From Limnohabitans sp. Bal53 (GTDB lineage Bacteria; Pseudomonadota; Gammaproteobacteria; Burkholderiales; Burkholderiaceae_C), in NCBI RefSeq assembly GCF_003063355.1, contig NZ_NESH01000001.1, positions 1 to 64,000 of the forward strand: a DNA stretch of 64,000 nucleotides, written 5' to 3'. Each line of letters opens with the position of its first letter. The stretch's first letter is position 1. The notes beneath the pieces are model-generated. The model made no database searches. It saw only the letters and a program-made list of their open reading frames with translations, and had not been told where the DNA came from. The position numbers and the translations under genes were made by a program. Of the stretch, positions 31,091 to 38,742 are shown one piece after another.

Positions 31091-32239
31091 TCAACGCTGC
31101 GAAGCCGCGCCCTGAAACGCCTTGGAAATCGGTTTGGTGATGTAAGTCATCACCGTGCGTGAGCCCGTCAAGATGTCCACACCCGCGGTCATGCCCGGTT
31201 TGAGTTCGCTCAGGCGCAGCTTAAGGTTGGACTGCGCAGGATCAAATTTGATCTGGACCCGGTAGAAGGTTTGTGTCTGGCCATTTGGTCCTGGCTCGGT
31301 CAGAGTGTCGGCACTGATGTAGGCCAGATGCCCTTGCAGGGCGCCGTGAATCGAGTAGTCAAAAGCATCGAGCTTGATGGACACCGGCAGCCCGGTGCGC
31401 AACTGCCCGATGTCGACGGGCTGCACCTTGGCTTCAAGCATGAGCTCCACATCGGTGGGCGAGATTTGCATCAGCTCATCGCCCGCACGCAGCACCCCGC
31501 CCACAGTGTTGATACGCAGGCTTTTCACTATGCCAGCCACGGGCGACGTCAGCTCTGTGTGTTGCAAAACACTTTGACGCTCATCCAGCTTGAAGCGTTG
31601 CGAGGTCAGCTCTTCTTGCAGCTTGGTCGCTTCAATCCGGGCGTCTTGAAGGTATTTGTTCTGGGTCGATTGAATGCGCCCAGCCAGTTCCACCACTTGC
31701 TTTTGAGCGCGCATGAGTTCAAGCCGGCTGATGTCGCCACTGGCAAAGAGTTTTTGGCTCAGCATCAGCTCTTCCTTGACCAAGGCGTGGGACTCTTGCA
31801 GCATGAGCAACTCAGCCTCGAGCGATTTGCGTTTTTGCGCGTGCAACAGACGCTGCTCGGCCACAAACTCGGGCCATTTTTGCAACGCAGCAGGAAAAAC
31901 TGGAGTCTGATCATAGGCTTCGGCGCGCGCACGGATCAGGGCTGCCGACAGCGCAGCAACTTTGGCCGAGCCTTCGTCCACCCCGGCAGTGGCGCGCTCT
32001 TTTTCCAGAGTGGCCAGCACTTGGCCTGCCTTGACCTGCTCGCCTTCCAGAACGTGTAATTTTTCAAGTACGCCACCATCGGCCGCCTGGATGACCTGGG
32101 TGCGCGTGACAGGCATGACCTGACCCTGGGCATGCACTGTTTGCTCCAACTCGAAGTGGCTGGCCCAGGCCAGCAAAAACGCCAAGAAGGCAAACATCAA
32201 CCAAGCAGGACGCAGCAGGGGTTTGAACGGTGTGCTCAT
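31091..32239 (-). CDS. Type I secretion membrane fusion protein (HlyD family)
   Basis: 382 aa. One transmembrane helix near the N terminus (LMFAFLAFLLAWASHF, residues about 13-28), then a lipoyl/barrel-sandwich half (VIQAADGGVLEKLHVLEGEQVKAG is within it, residues 49-72), a long coiled-coil hairpin (about 95-215), the second lipoyl half (LTSPVAGIVKSL), and a beta-barrel C-terminal domain (AGDELMQISP, KPGMTAGVDILTG). This is the usual length and order for the periplasmic adaptor that links the inner-membrane ABC exporter to the TolC-like channel. Its ATG overlaps the ABC gene's stop by four bases (ATGA, 32236-32239), so it is translationally coupled and is the last gene of the operon. Its likely cargo is the RTX proteins on both sides. 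Confidence 0.95.
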   Translation of the reverse strand: MSTPFKPLLRPAWLMFAFLAFLLAWASHFELEQTVHAQGQVMPVTRTQVIQAADGGVLEKLHVLEGEQVKAGQVLATLEKERATAGVDEGSAKVAALSAALIRARAEAYDQTPVFPAALQKWPEFVAEQRLLHAQKRKSLEAELLMLQESHALVKEELMLSQKLFASGDISRLELMRAQKQVVELAGRIQSTQNKYLQDARIEATKLQEELTSQRFKLDERQSVLQHTELTSPVAGIVKSLRINTVGGVLRAGDELMQISPTDVELMLEAKVQPVDIGQLRTGLPVSIKLDAFDYSIHGALQGHLAYISADTLTEPGPNGQTQTFYRVQIKFDPAQSNLKLRLSELKPGMTAGVDILTGSRTVMTYITKPISKAFQGAASQR

Positions 32240-34350
32240 GCGCCATCTTTCTTCACGTTGACTGGACTGGCTTGGTTTTGCTGCAATTGCCTCACGACTT
32301 CGTTTCGCGGCCCATCCAACACGATTTGGTGGTTGGCCACCACGATCACGCGGTCGACGAGGCTGAGCATCTCGGTTTTATGGGTCACCAGAACCAAGGT
32401 GTCGTGTGGCTGCAGGGTGCGGGACAGGGCCTGGATAACAGACACTTCGAGCGTGCGGTCAAGAGAAGCTGTGGGTTCGTCCAGCAACCATATGCGCGGT
32501 TTGCGCAAGAACACCCGCGTCAGATTGGTGAGTTGTTTTTGTCCCCCCGACAGGCCCAGCCCCCCTTCGGTGATGGTTTGTTGCAAGCCCTGAGGGTGAG
32601 CAGCGACGACAGATGCGTATAAGCCCGTGAGTTTGGCTGTTTCGAGCAAGACTTGATCACCCGGGTCAATCAGGCCGAGCACCAGGTTCTCGCGCAGGCT
32701 TCCGGCAAACAACCTTCCCTCTTGCTGTAAAAAGCCGATTTGTTCGGCCAGCACGGGCTTGGAGATGTAAGAGAGGTCTACACCGTCGAGCTTGATGCTG
32801 CCTTTTTGAGGTTTGTACATGCCGCTGAGCAAACGCAGCAGTGTGGTCTTGCCGGCACCGATGGGGCCCAGCACCGCGATTTTTTCGCCAGGCCGTATGT
32901 GAAGCTGGGGCACCTTGAGCGCATTGTTGTTGCCGTAGCTGGCCTCCACCCCTTCAAATTGGTAATGGCCTTGAACCTGCTCGAGCACCATGGGCTGGTC
33001 AATGCCATGGTGGTCGTCTTCCAGTGCCCAAATGCGGTCCAGACCTTGCAGGGCGGCCTTGCAGTGGCCCCACTGAATAAGCATATTCGGGAAGGTTCCG
33101 ATCGGACCCAGAATGCGCCCGGACAAAATGGTGCAGGCGATCAAGGCACCCATGCTCATTTCGCCACGCGCCACAATCAGCGCGCCGCCAGCCACCATGA
33201 GGATGTAGGACAGCTGATGCAATGAGGTAATCCAATATTGGGCATGTTCGCTGACTTGGCGCATATCGAGTTCAGTCTCACGAGCTTGGTCGGTGGTTTG
33301 CAGCCAACGCGTGAGCATGCGCCAGCCCCCCTGCCCTGACTTGATGGTCTCAGCCCCCTCGATGGTTTCGACCAACAGGCCGGTTTTGAGGTTGCTGGCG
33401 TTATTGGCCTGCCGGGTCAACGCCTCCACTCGGCGGCGGTATGTCAAGCCCACAACAAGCGAAACCACCATAAAAGCCATGGGAATCAGCCCAATCCAGC
33501 CCCCAATAAGCACGACTATGAGACCGTAAACCAATAAAAAAGGTAGATCAATTGCAAGCTGAGCAGGCACGGCCGAGAGGAAGGCCCTCACCGTTTCATA
33601 TCCCTTAAGCTGCCCGGCCAGTCCGCCAACACTTGTCGGCATTTGATCCATCCGCACACTTAGAAAACGGCTGTAGACCATGCGAGCCAGTTGACTGTCC
33701 ACCTCATCGGCCAGTTTTTCGGTCAGCCCCGATTTGGTGAACTTGGCGATGAGTTCAAACACCAAAGCCCCCAGCACCCCCAAAGTGAGCGCTAAAAGGG
33801 TTTGCGTGGCACCAGTGGGCACCACACGATCATAGACCTGCATGCTGTATAGCGAGCTGGCCATGGCGATCACGTTGATGATGATGCCGCTCAAGGCGAT
33901 CTCCAACATCAGGCCCTTGCGCTGGAAGACCGTGTCCTTGATCAGATTGAAAACCGGACTGCGGCTGGCCTTGTAGGGTTTGGCCAGAGCCATGCGGGCA
34001 AACAACACCTCGGTCACATCTGCGCGGGACATCTCATTCCAGCGGTTTTGCTGGGTGTCCCAAACTTCGGTGATCCACAGGCCTTGTGCATTGCGACCCC
34101 GCAAGACCGCCCAGCCTAGGCCAGGCTCAAAGACCAACGCAGGGATATGTGTCGCCTGGAGCTGATTGCCCCGCACCCATTGCGGCTTGGGCAATTGCAT
34201 ACGATGAATCAGCTGGTCCAGCAGGGGCTGAGGCTGGCTGTGGCCAGCGTCCAGCGCTGATTGAAGGCTGGCTTGCATGGCCAGGCGGTCTATGGCATCG
34301 CCTTGGACCTGTGCCAAACGGACCAAGCAGGGAAAAAGTGAATTGTTCAT
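32236..34350 (-). CDS. Type I secretion ABC transporter, LapB/RTX-exporter type
   Basis: 704 aa. N-terminal domain (residues 1-135) has the fold length of a C39 peptidase but no catalytic Cys in the expected place, i.e. a C39-like domain that binds RTX cargo without cleaving it. Six-helix membrane domain at about 150-440 (for example LSGIIINVIAMASSLYSMQV and LLVYGLIVVLIGGWIGLIPM). ATPase domain with Walker A GPIGAGKTT, Q-loop FLQQEGRLFAGS, signature LSGGQ, Walker B IWLLDEP and switch His VTHKTEM, so it is catalytically complete. This is the inner-membrane motor of the exporter. It starts 4 bases after the tolC-like stop and overlaps hlyD by 4 bases. Cleavage-free C39-like domain fits C-terminally signalled RTX substrates rather than GG-leader peptides. 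Confidence 0.95.
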   Translation of the reverse strand: MNNSLFPCLVRLAQVQGDAIDRLAMQASLQSALDAGHSQPQPLLDQLIHRMQLPKPQWVRGNQLQATHIPALVFEPGLGWAVLRGRNAQGLWITEVWDTQQNRWNEMSRADVTEVLFARMALAKPYKASRSPVFNLIKDTVFQRKGLMLEIALSGIIINVIAMASSLYSMQVYDRVVPTGATQTLLALTLGVLGALVFELIAKFTKSGLTEKLADEVDSQLARMVYSRFLSVRMDQMPTSVGGLAGQLKGYETVRAFLSAVPAQLAIDLPFLLVYGLIVVLIGGWIGLIPMAFMVVSLVVGLTYRRRVEALTRQANNASNLKTGLLVETIEGAETIKSGQGGWRMLTRWLQTTDQARETELDMRQVSEHAQYWITSLHQLSYILMVAGGALIVARGEMSMGALIACTILSGRILGPIGTFPNMLIQWGHCKAALQGLDRIWALEDDHHGIDQPMVLEQVQGHYQFEGVEASYGNNNALKVPQLHIRPGEKIAVLGPIGAGKTTLLRLLSGMYKPQKGSIKLDGVDLSYISKPVLAEQIGFLQQEGRLFAGSLRENLVLGLIDPGDQVLLETAKLTGLYASVVAAHPQGLQQTITEGGLGLSGGQKQLTNLTRVFLRKPRIWLLDEPTASLDRTLEVSVIQALSRTLQPHDTLVLVTHKTEMLSLVDRVIVVANHQIVLDGPRNEVVRQLQQNQASPVNVKKDGA

Positions 34351-34354
34351 CGGC

Positions 34355-35698
34355 TTATTGAGGACTGGCCTGGGATATTGCGTTGGACAGTTTCAAGGTC
34401 TCTTGCCAACCCAGACTTTGAATCGCCAAGCGCCACGTCGCCTGAGTGTAAGCAGAACGCGCATCAGCCAATTCGAGTTCGGCCTGAAGCAATTCACGTG
34501 CCGTGTTCATTACCTCCATCCAAGACTTACGACCTGCGAGGAACTGCCGATCCCAGGCCTCGGCCGTTTTGCGGGAAGCCTGCACGCTGCGCTCGAGCTC
34601 GGGCAGGCGGGCTCTCAGCGATGTCCACTGCTGCCAGTCGGTCTGCACTTGCTCACGCACATTGCGTCGTGTGGCCTCAATTTCGGCTTCTGCCGCTTCA
34701 AGTTTGCGTTGCAAGGATTCAAGTGCCGTGATTGAAGACAGCCCCGCGCCAAAGCGGCTGCTCAACCCTAAGTAATAACGGCTCACGGAACCGGAGCTCA
34801 AGGCGCCACCGCCGAGTTGCCCCCTTTGGTGTTCAGCCCGTATATAAATTTCTGGCCAAAGTTCGGATTGTCGCTCGGCCAGCTCGGCTTTTTGGGCGTC
34901 GACCAAGGCGGCTTGGCGTTGCAGCGCAGGAGCGCGCTGCAAGGCGGCAGCTTCGCTTTGGTCAAGAACTGGCGCATCGAATCGCAATGACTGTGTGGGT
35001 TTTTCAAACGGGGCCACAGGCGCACCCATGAGTTGCCCCACCTTCAAGCGGGAGGCCTCAAGCTGGGCCAGCGCAGCCGCCTTCTGGGATGAGTTTTGGG
35101 CAAGTCGACCTTCGGTCAACACCAGCTCCACCGCAGCCGACGCCCCGTCCTCTACACGGCGCTGTACCTGTGCGTACAGCCGCTGGTGGGTGTTCAAGCT
35201 GGTATCGATGGCACCAAGTTTGAGGCTGGTGGCATACCACTCGGCCCAAGCCTGCACCGCGCGCAGGGCCAGTTGCTGGGCTGTTTCATCATGCGCATGG
35301 CCTGCTGCTTTCAGGTTCGCCTGGGCCTTGTCAAGTCCTGCGGTGAGCCTGCCGCCAGTCCACAAAGGTTGTTGTAGCCGGTATGTCTGCACCGTGGCAT
35401 TGTCCTGGTAGCTGATGTCGTTGGGGCCCGTACGCACAGTTTCGATTGACACGGATGGAGTGGGCCAGAACTGCTGGCGAGCGGTTGTCACATCGTTTTG
35501 TGCGCCTTCGCGCAAGGCTCGCTGAGCCTGGATGCTGGGGTGGGCAGCAACAGCCGTTTCAACAATCTGCCTCAGATCCAATGCATTAGCAAAGGGCGCC
35601 CAAAGGGCCAAAAACGACAAGACAATGGACAGCTTCCGGTTTGTCCCATCTTGCGGTCTATGTGTAACCACCGAATAATTCAAACTGTCAAATTTCAT
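34355..35698 (-). CDS. TolC-family outer membrane channel of the type I system
   Basis: 447 aa. An export signal lies unusually deep (hydrophobic LSIVLSFLALWAPFANA ends near residue 39), leaving about 21 polar residues before it; no better in-frame start was seen. After it follow two outer-membrane efflux protein repeats with long amphipathic helices, beginning LDLRQIVETAVAAHPSIQAQR and including the typical YRLQQPLWTGGRL strand. Family role: trimeric beta-barrel/alpha-tunnel channel completing the exporter. It is the first gene of the tolC-ABC-hlyD operon. Its upstream region is AT-rich and holds an inverted repeat. Confidence 0.93.
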   Translation of the reverse strand: MKFDSLNYSVVTHRPQDGTNRKLSIVLSFLALWAPFANALDLRQIVETAVAAHPSIQAQRALREGAQNDVTTARQQFWPTPSVSIETVRTGPNDISYQDNATVQTYRLQQPLWTGGRLTAGLDKAQANLKAAGHAHDETAQQLALRAVQAWAEWYATSLKLGAIDTSLNTHQRLYAQVQRRVEDGASAAVELVLTEGRLAQNSSQKAAALAQLEASRLKVGQLMGAPVAPFEKPTQSLRFDAPVLDQSEAAALQRAPALQRQAALVDAQKAELAERQSELWPEIYIRAEHQRGQLGGGALSSGSVSRYYLGLSSRFGAGLSSITALESLQRKLEAAEAEIEATRRNVREQVQTDWQQWTSLRARLPELERSVQASRKTAEAWDRQFLAGRKSWMEVMNTARELLQAELELADARSAYTQATWRLAIQSLGWQETLKLSNAISQASPQ

Positions 35699-35720
35699 AA
35701 TTTTCTTAAGCTATACATTT

Positions 35721-35745
35721 GTCAATTTTAATTGTAATAATTGAC
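35721..35745. promoter_or_regulatory. Inverted repeat upstream of the exporter operon, possible operator
   Basis: GTCAATT (35721-35727) and AATTGAC (35739-35745) form a perfect 7-bp inverted repeat with an 11-base spacer, 23-47 bases upstream of the tolC-like ATG. A TATAGC (-10-like, - strand) overlaps the near edge. Spacing of about 18 bp between half-site centres would allow a dimeric regulator. It could also be chance in an AT-rich region. Confidence 0.3.
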
Positions 35746-36101
35746 TCAATAGAGAAATTACCATGAGCGAATTTACTCTGATTTCAAGTAGTGTCATCCA
35801 GGCCTACTGCAAATCGTTCACACGTTGCGCCATATAAATTGGGAATTGAACCGTTTGAGGAATCAATCAGCCGCACAGGCAACTTCACCTCAGCCAGCGC
35901 GAAGGGCTTCTCCATTGCTTAGCAAAGAATGGGAATGCTAACCCCACCACCGGAAATCACAATTTCAAGCGCATCCATCCTATTGAAACTAGCCCAAGGG
36001 TAGCTCGAAATCCTTGATTTCTCATTGTTAATCAACGTCTGAATTGAAACCCGTATTTACAAGACAAACTCATTAACTCCAACTGATGAACTCACAGCAT
36101 C

Positions 36102-36194
36102 ATGCGATACACATGCACCAACGTTTACGCCACCCACACCATGGTCAACGGCCGCCTCGTCGTGCGCGATGGCCAGATCACCACCGTTGATTGA
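36102..36194 (+). pseudogene. Remnant of an amidohydrolase C terminus
   Basis: The frame ending TGA at 36192 reads VYATHTMVNGRLVVRDGQI followed by TTVD. A V-x-G-R-x-V-V-R-D-G-x-x-x-x-V/L-D ending is the hallmark last strand of metal-dependent amidohydrolases (dihydropyrimidinase, guanine/8-oxoguanine or SAH deaminase group). Only about 30 codons survive; nothing upstream in this frame matches. It suggests that the exoprotein locus replaced or cut an older metabolic gene here. Confidence 0.5.
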
Positions 36195-36253
36195 GCGGCA
36201 CAACGTCATGGCGATCACGCTCGCCAATTAACCCCAATCCGCGGCAAAAGGCC

Positions 36254-38680
36254 TCAAATGGCCCAGCTGCCGTCGACATCTCCTCGGAGCACACCAATCA
36301 GCTCAATCGGATCCCCTCCAGAGAAGTCGTGATCGACCGCATGAGGCGAGCTTTTGGAAGCTGAGACAGGGGTGCCTGCTGCCCCCTGTATCACAGCATC
36401 TGAGCCCGTTCCAGTGATGTCGTTGACATCGACAAAAACCCAACTGGGGGCCACGTCATTGGTAGTGGGCTTTCCAAGGTAATACTTTAAAAGCTGCAAA
36501 ACATCGGTGAGGTTGACCACCCCGTTCGCGTCAAAATCAGCGGCCAAGTACTTGTAGGGTGAGTCATAGGCTTCTGGCAACGGTTTGTTGAGGTAAACCT
36601 TGAGTGCAGCCAACACGTCCGTCAATGTGACGTCAGCCTCAGCTTTCGACTGAGGGGCAGTCAGTGATGGGGCCAACACCATCACACCGTCATCATCTTG
36701 AACCCCGGTCAACGCGAACGCGCCGTTGGCCTGCGACAATTGGGTTTGTCCATCAAGGCTGAATGCAACATCTGCCAACGGCACATCTGCACTGCTCCAG
36801 TGACGCACGAACCCTCCTACGGAGTAGCCGCTGGGAGCCACCACTGGATCAGCCAAATCGAAAGTCACTGCGTCCAGTGTCAACCCGTCGTAGTCCAAAT
36901 CCGAACTCACCACTCGGAATACCAAATCGCCGGAGTGCGGACCTTCAGTGGCACCATCGCTGAGCGCGCGCACAACCACCGATTGCACTTGATCGTAGTT
37001 GCTTGGCGTGAAAGTCAGCACCGATTTGCTGAGCAACAACTCATTGGGGCTTGCTTGCTCTAAGTACACCTGTACGTCTTGAGCAGGCGCACTATCGAGC
37101 ACGAAAGACAGGTTGCTGCTGTAGCCAGCTGCAGCCGAGGCAGCCCCTTCAAGCAAGGCAACACCACCGCCAGTCACCGTGACGCCCACGCTGTCGCTGG
37201 TGACCTTGAGGGTTTGGGTCATGAAGGAGCTGGCCCCAGATTGGTCGGGTGCGTCGGTTGAGTCAAACGCTTGGATCGTCAAGTCCATCTCGCCGAGCGC
37301 CGTACCCGCATAAACCCAGGCGTCGGCCATCTCCTGCGCGCTCAACAACGTACCGTTCACATAGTTGTACGGTGCCTCACCGGTCGGCTCAATCCGAACA
37401 TAACCATTGGCGCTGGACCCAGGCACCGAACTCAGTGCGACTTTATAGGTCGCCCAGCTCAAATCACTGACAGACTCATCGGCATCGCTGATGCTGAACA
37501 ATGTATTGAGCGCTACTCGGCTGCCTTCACCTTGCGTCAGAGAGCGCTCCACTCCAGTTTCAATATTGGCGTTGGGGCCACCCGAGGCGACCTTATCAAC
37601 AACAATCACTGGCACATCATTGGCATCTAGAGTCGTACCGCGCGCGCGCACAGTGTAGGCACCGGTATTCAAGGAGGCTCCGTCTAACGGAGCAACGGTC
37701 ACTAAGTATGTGGCCGGGCCTACCGGATCGATGGAAGGCAGTGAACTGTTGGGCTGAAATGTTTTAGACGCGCCAGCGGACCCACTCACAGCGACACCAT
37801 TCACAGAGACAGGCACGGTATTGACACCATCCCAAGTGGCAATGGTCACGTTCCACTGCGGTGCTGTGTCATCACCGCTCGGTGCGGCAAAGTCGATGTA
37901 AATGTCTGCAGCAGAAGCGGTGGTCAACAACCAGACGTCCTTGTCCGTAGAACTCGAAAGCGAGCCCTCCATCCAAGCGTTGGAAACCAAGCGGTTATTG
38001 GCCGTCAACGCATCGGCTGCAGTGTTGTTGGCAGCTGTACTCTCCACCAATGAGGTCACTTTGGTCGTTAACACATAGTCTGCACTGCTCCAGTTTTGGG
38101 CGTTCACTTTGACATAATAGCTACCCGCCGCGGGCACTTGGGCTGTCAGCGTCGTCAGCCCACCATCTGCGACTGCCTGTGCTGGGTCAAACACAACTGC
38201 CGTGCCATCCTCAGGCGAGCTCAAGGCCTTGTTCAGGACCAAATCCGCTTGCCCACTTGCCGATTTAACACCATTGACAACCGTATAAATGACGGTGTCC
38301 GCTTGATCGTCCACATCGAAGGTAAATCGACTATTTGCAGGCACAGTTGCTGAGGCAATGCCCGCGACACTCAACGTGTTTTCCGACTGGTCAGCACCGT
38401 CTACAACCACAGAGCCCGTGACACTGCGAGCAAGGGTTTGCAGGTAATCGCCCTCACCGTCTAACAATGCCAGCCACCAATGGTTGGTGGTGGTCAGCAA
38501 GGCGTTGCTGAACTGCAGTTCCAGCAAGCTAGGGCCGTTGACGTCGATGCGGAAATAATCGACATCACTCGAGCTAGAAAGACTACCAACCGTCGCAACC
38601 CTGTTGCTCACAATATTGGCCGTCGCAGGGCTGTCATTCGACGCGCCGTTGATCAAGGGGTGTTCAGTCTCGTATGCCAT
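36254..38680 (-). CDS. Secreted PPC/Calx-like protein with dockerin-like C-terminal module
   Basis: 808 aa; ATG at 38680. Two PPC-like domains in the first half (SDVDYFRIDV near residue 38; STDKDVWLLTT near 247), a cadherin/RapA-like middle (SISDADESVSDLSWATYKV), a Calx-beta-like domain near 540-640 (FTPSNYDQVQSVVVRA), and the shared tail from about residue 645: FVRHWSSADVPLADV, LTDVLAALKVYLNKPL, AADFDANGVVNLTDVLQLLKYYL, WVFVDVNDI, and ELIGVLRGDVDGSWAI at the end. No signal peptide, as in the other tail-bearing proteins. It begins 62 bases after the giant RTX gene on the same strand, so the two are probably co-transcribed. No enzyme motif found; likely a structural or binding exoprotein. The tail is closest in sequence to that of the propeller and S8 proteins. 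Confidence 0.85.
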   Translation of the reverse strand: MAYETEHPLINGASNDSPATANIVSNRVATVGSLSSSSDVDYFRIDVNGPSLLELQFSNALLTTTNHWWLALLDGEGDYLQTLARSVTGSVVVDGADQSENTLSVAGIASATVPANSRFTFDVDDQADTVIYTVVNGVKSASGQADLVLNKALSSPEDGTAVVFDPAQAVADGGLTTLTAQVPAAGSYYVKVNAQNWSSADYVLTTKVTSLVESTAANNTAADALTANNRLVSNAWMEGSLSSSTDKDVWLLTTASAADIYIDFAAPSGDDTAPQWNVTIATWDGVNTVPVSVNGVAVSGSAGASKTFQPNSSLPSIDPVGPATYLVTVAPLDGASLNTGAYTVRARGTTLDANDVPVIVVDKVASGGPNANIETGVERSLTQGEGSRVALNTLFSISDADESVSDLSWATYKVALSSVPGSSANGYVRIEPTGEAPYNYVNGTLLSAQEMADAWVYAGTALGEMDLTIQAFDSTDAPDQSGASSFMTQTLKVTSDSVGVTVTGGGVALLEGAASAAAGYSSNLSFVLDSAPAQDVQVYLEQASPNELLLSKSVLTFTPSNYDQVQSVVVRALSDGATEGPHSGDLVFRVVSSDLDYDGLTLDAVTFDLADPVVAPSGYSVGGFVRHWSSADVPLADVAFSLDGQTQLSQANGAFALTGVQDDDGVMVLAPSLTAPQSKAEADVTLTDVLAALKVYLNKPLPEAYDSPYKYLAADFDANGVVNLTDVLQLLKYYLGKPTTNDVAPSWVFVDVNDITGTGSDAVIQGAAGTPVSASKSSPHAVDHDFSGGDPIELIGVLRGDVDGSWAI

Positions 38681-38742
38681 GGTATTTGGTTTCTTTAAAA
38701 GGGTTATCCAGACGCCTGAAGGTGCAGCAAACGCTCTGCGCG

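Larger units (their letters stand above)
35699..36253. other. Intergenic region between exporter operon and 808-aa gene, with gene remnant
   Basis: 555 bases without an intact gene. The left 100 bases are AT-rich and must contain the promoter of the exporter operon (- strand). A 24-codon + strand frame (35763-35837) has no recognisable product. The right end keeps the C terminus of an amidohydrolase (separate entry). I see no terminator for the 808-aa gene with confidence. Confidence 0.6.

Noticed and set aside
35763..35837. 24-codon + strand frame beginning MSEFTLISSS with weak AGAG upstream
   Set aside because: Too short, no family, and lies in AT-rich DNA where such frames arise by chance.
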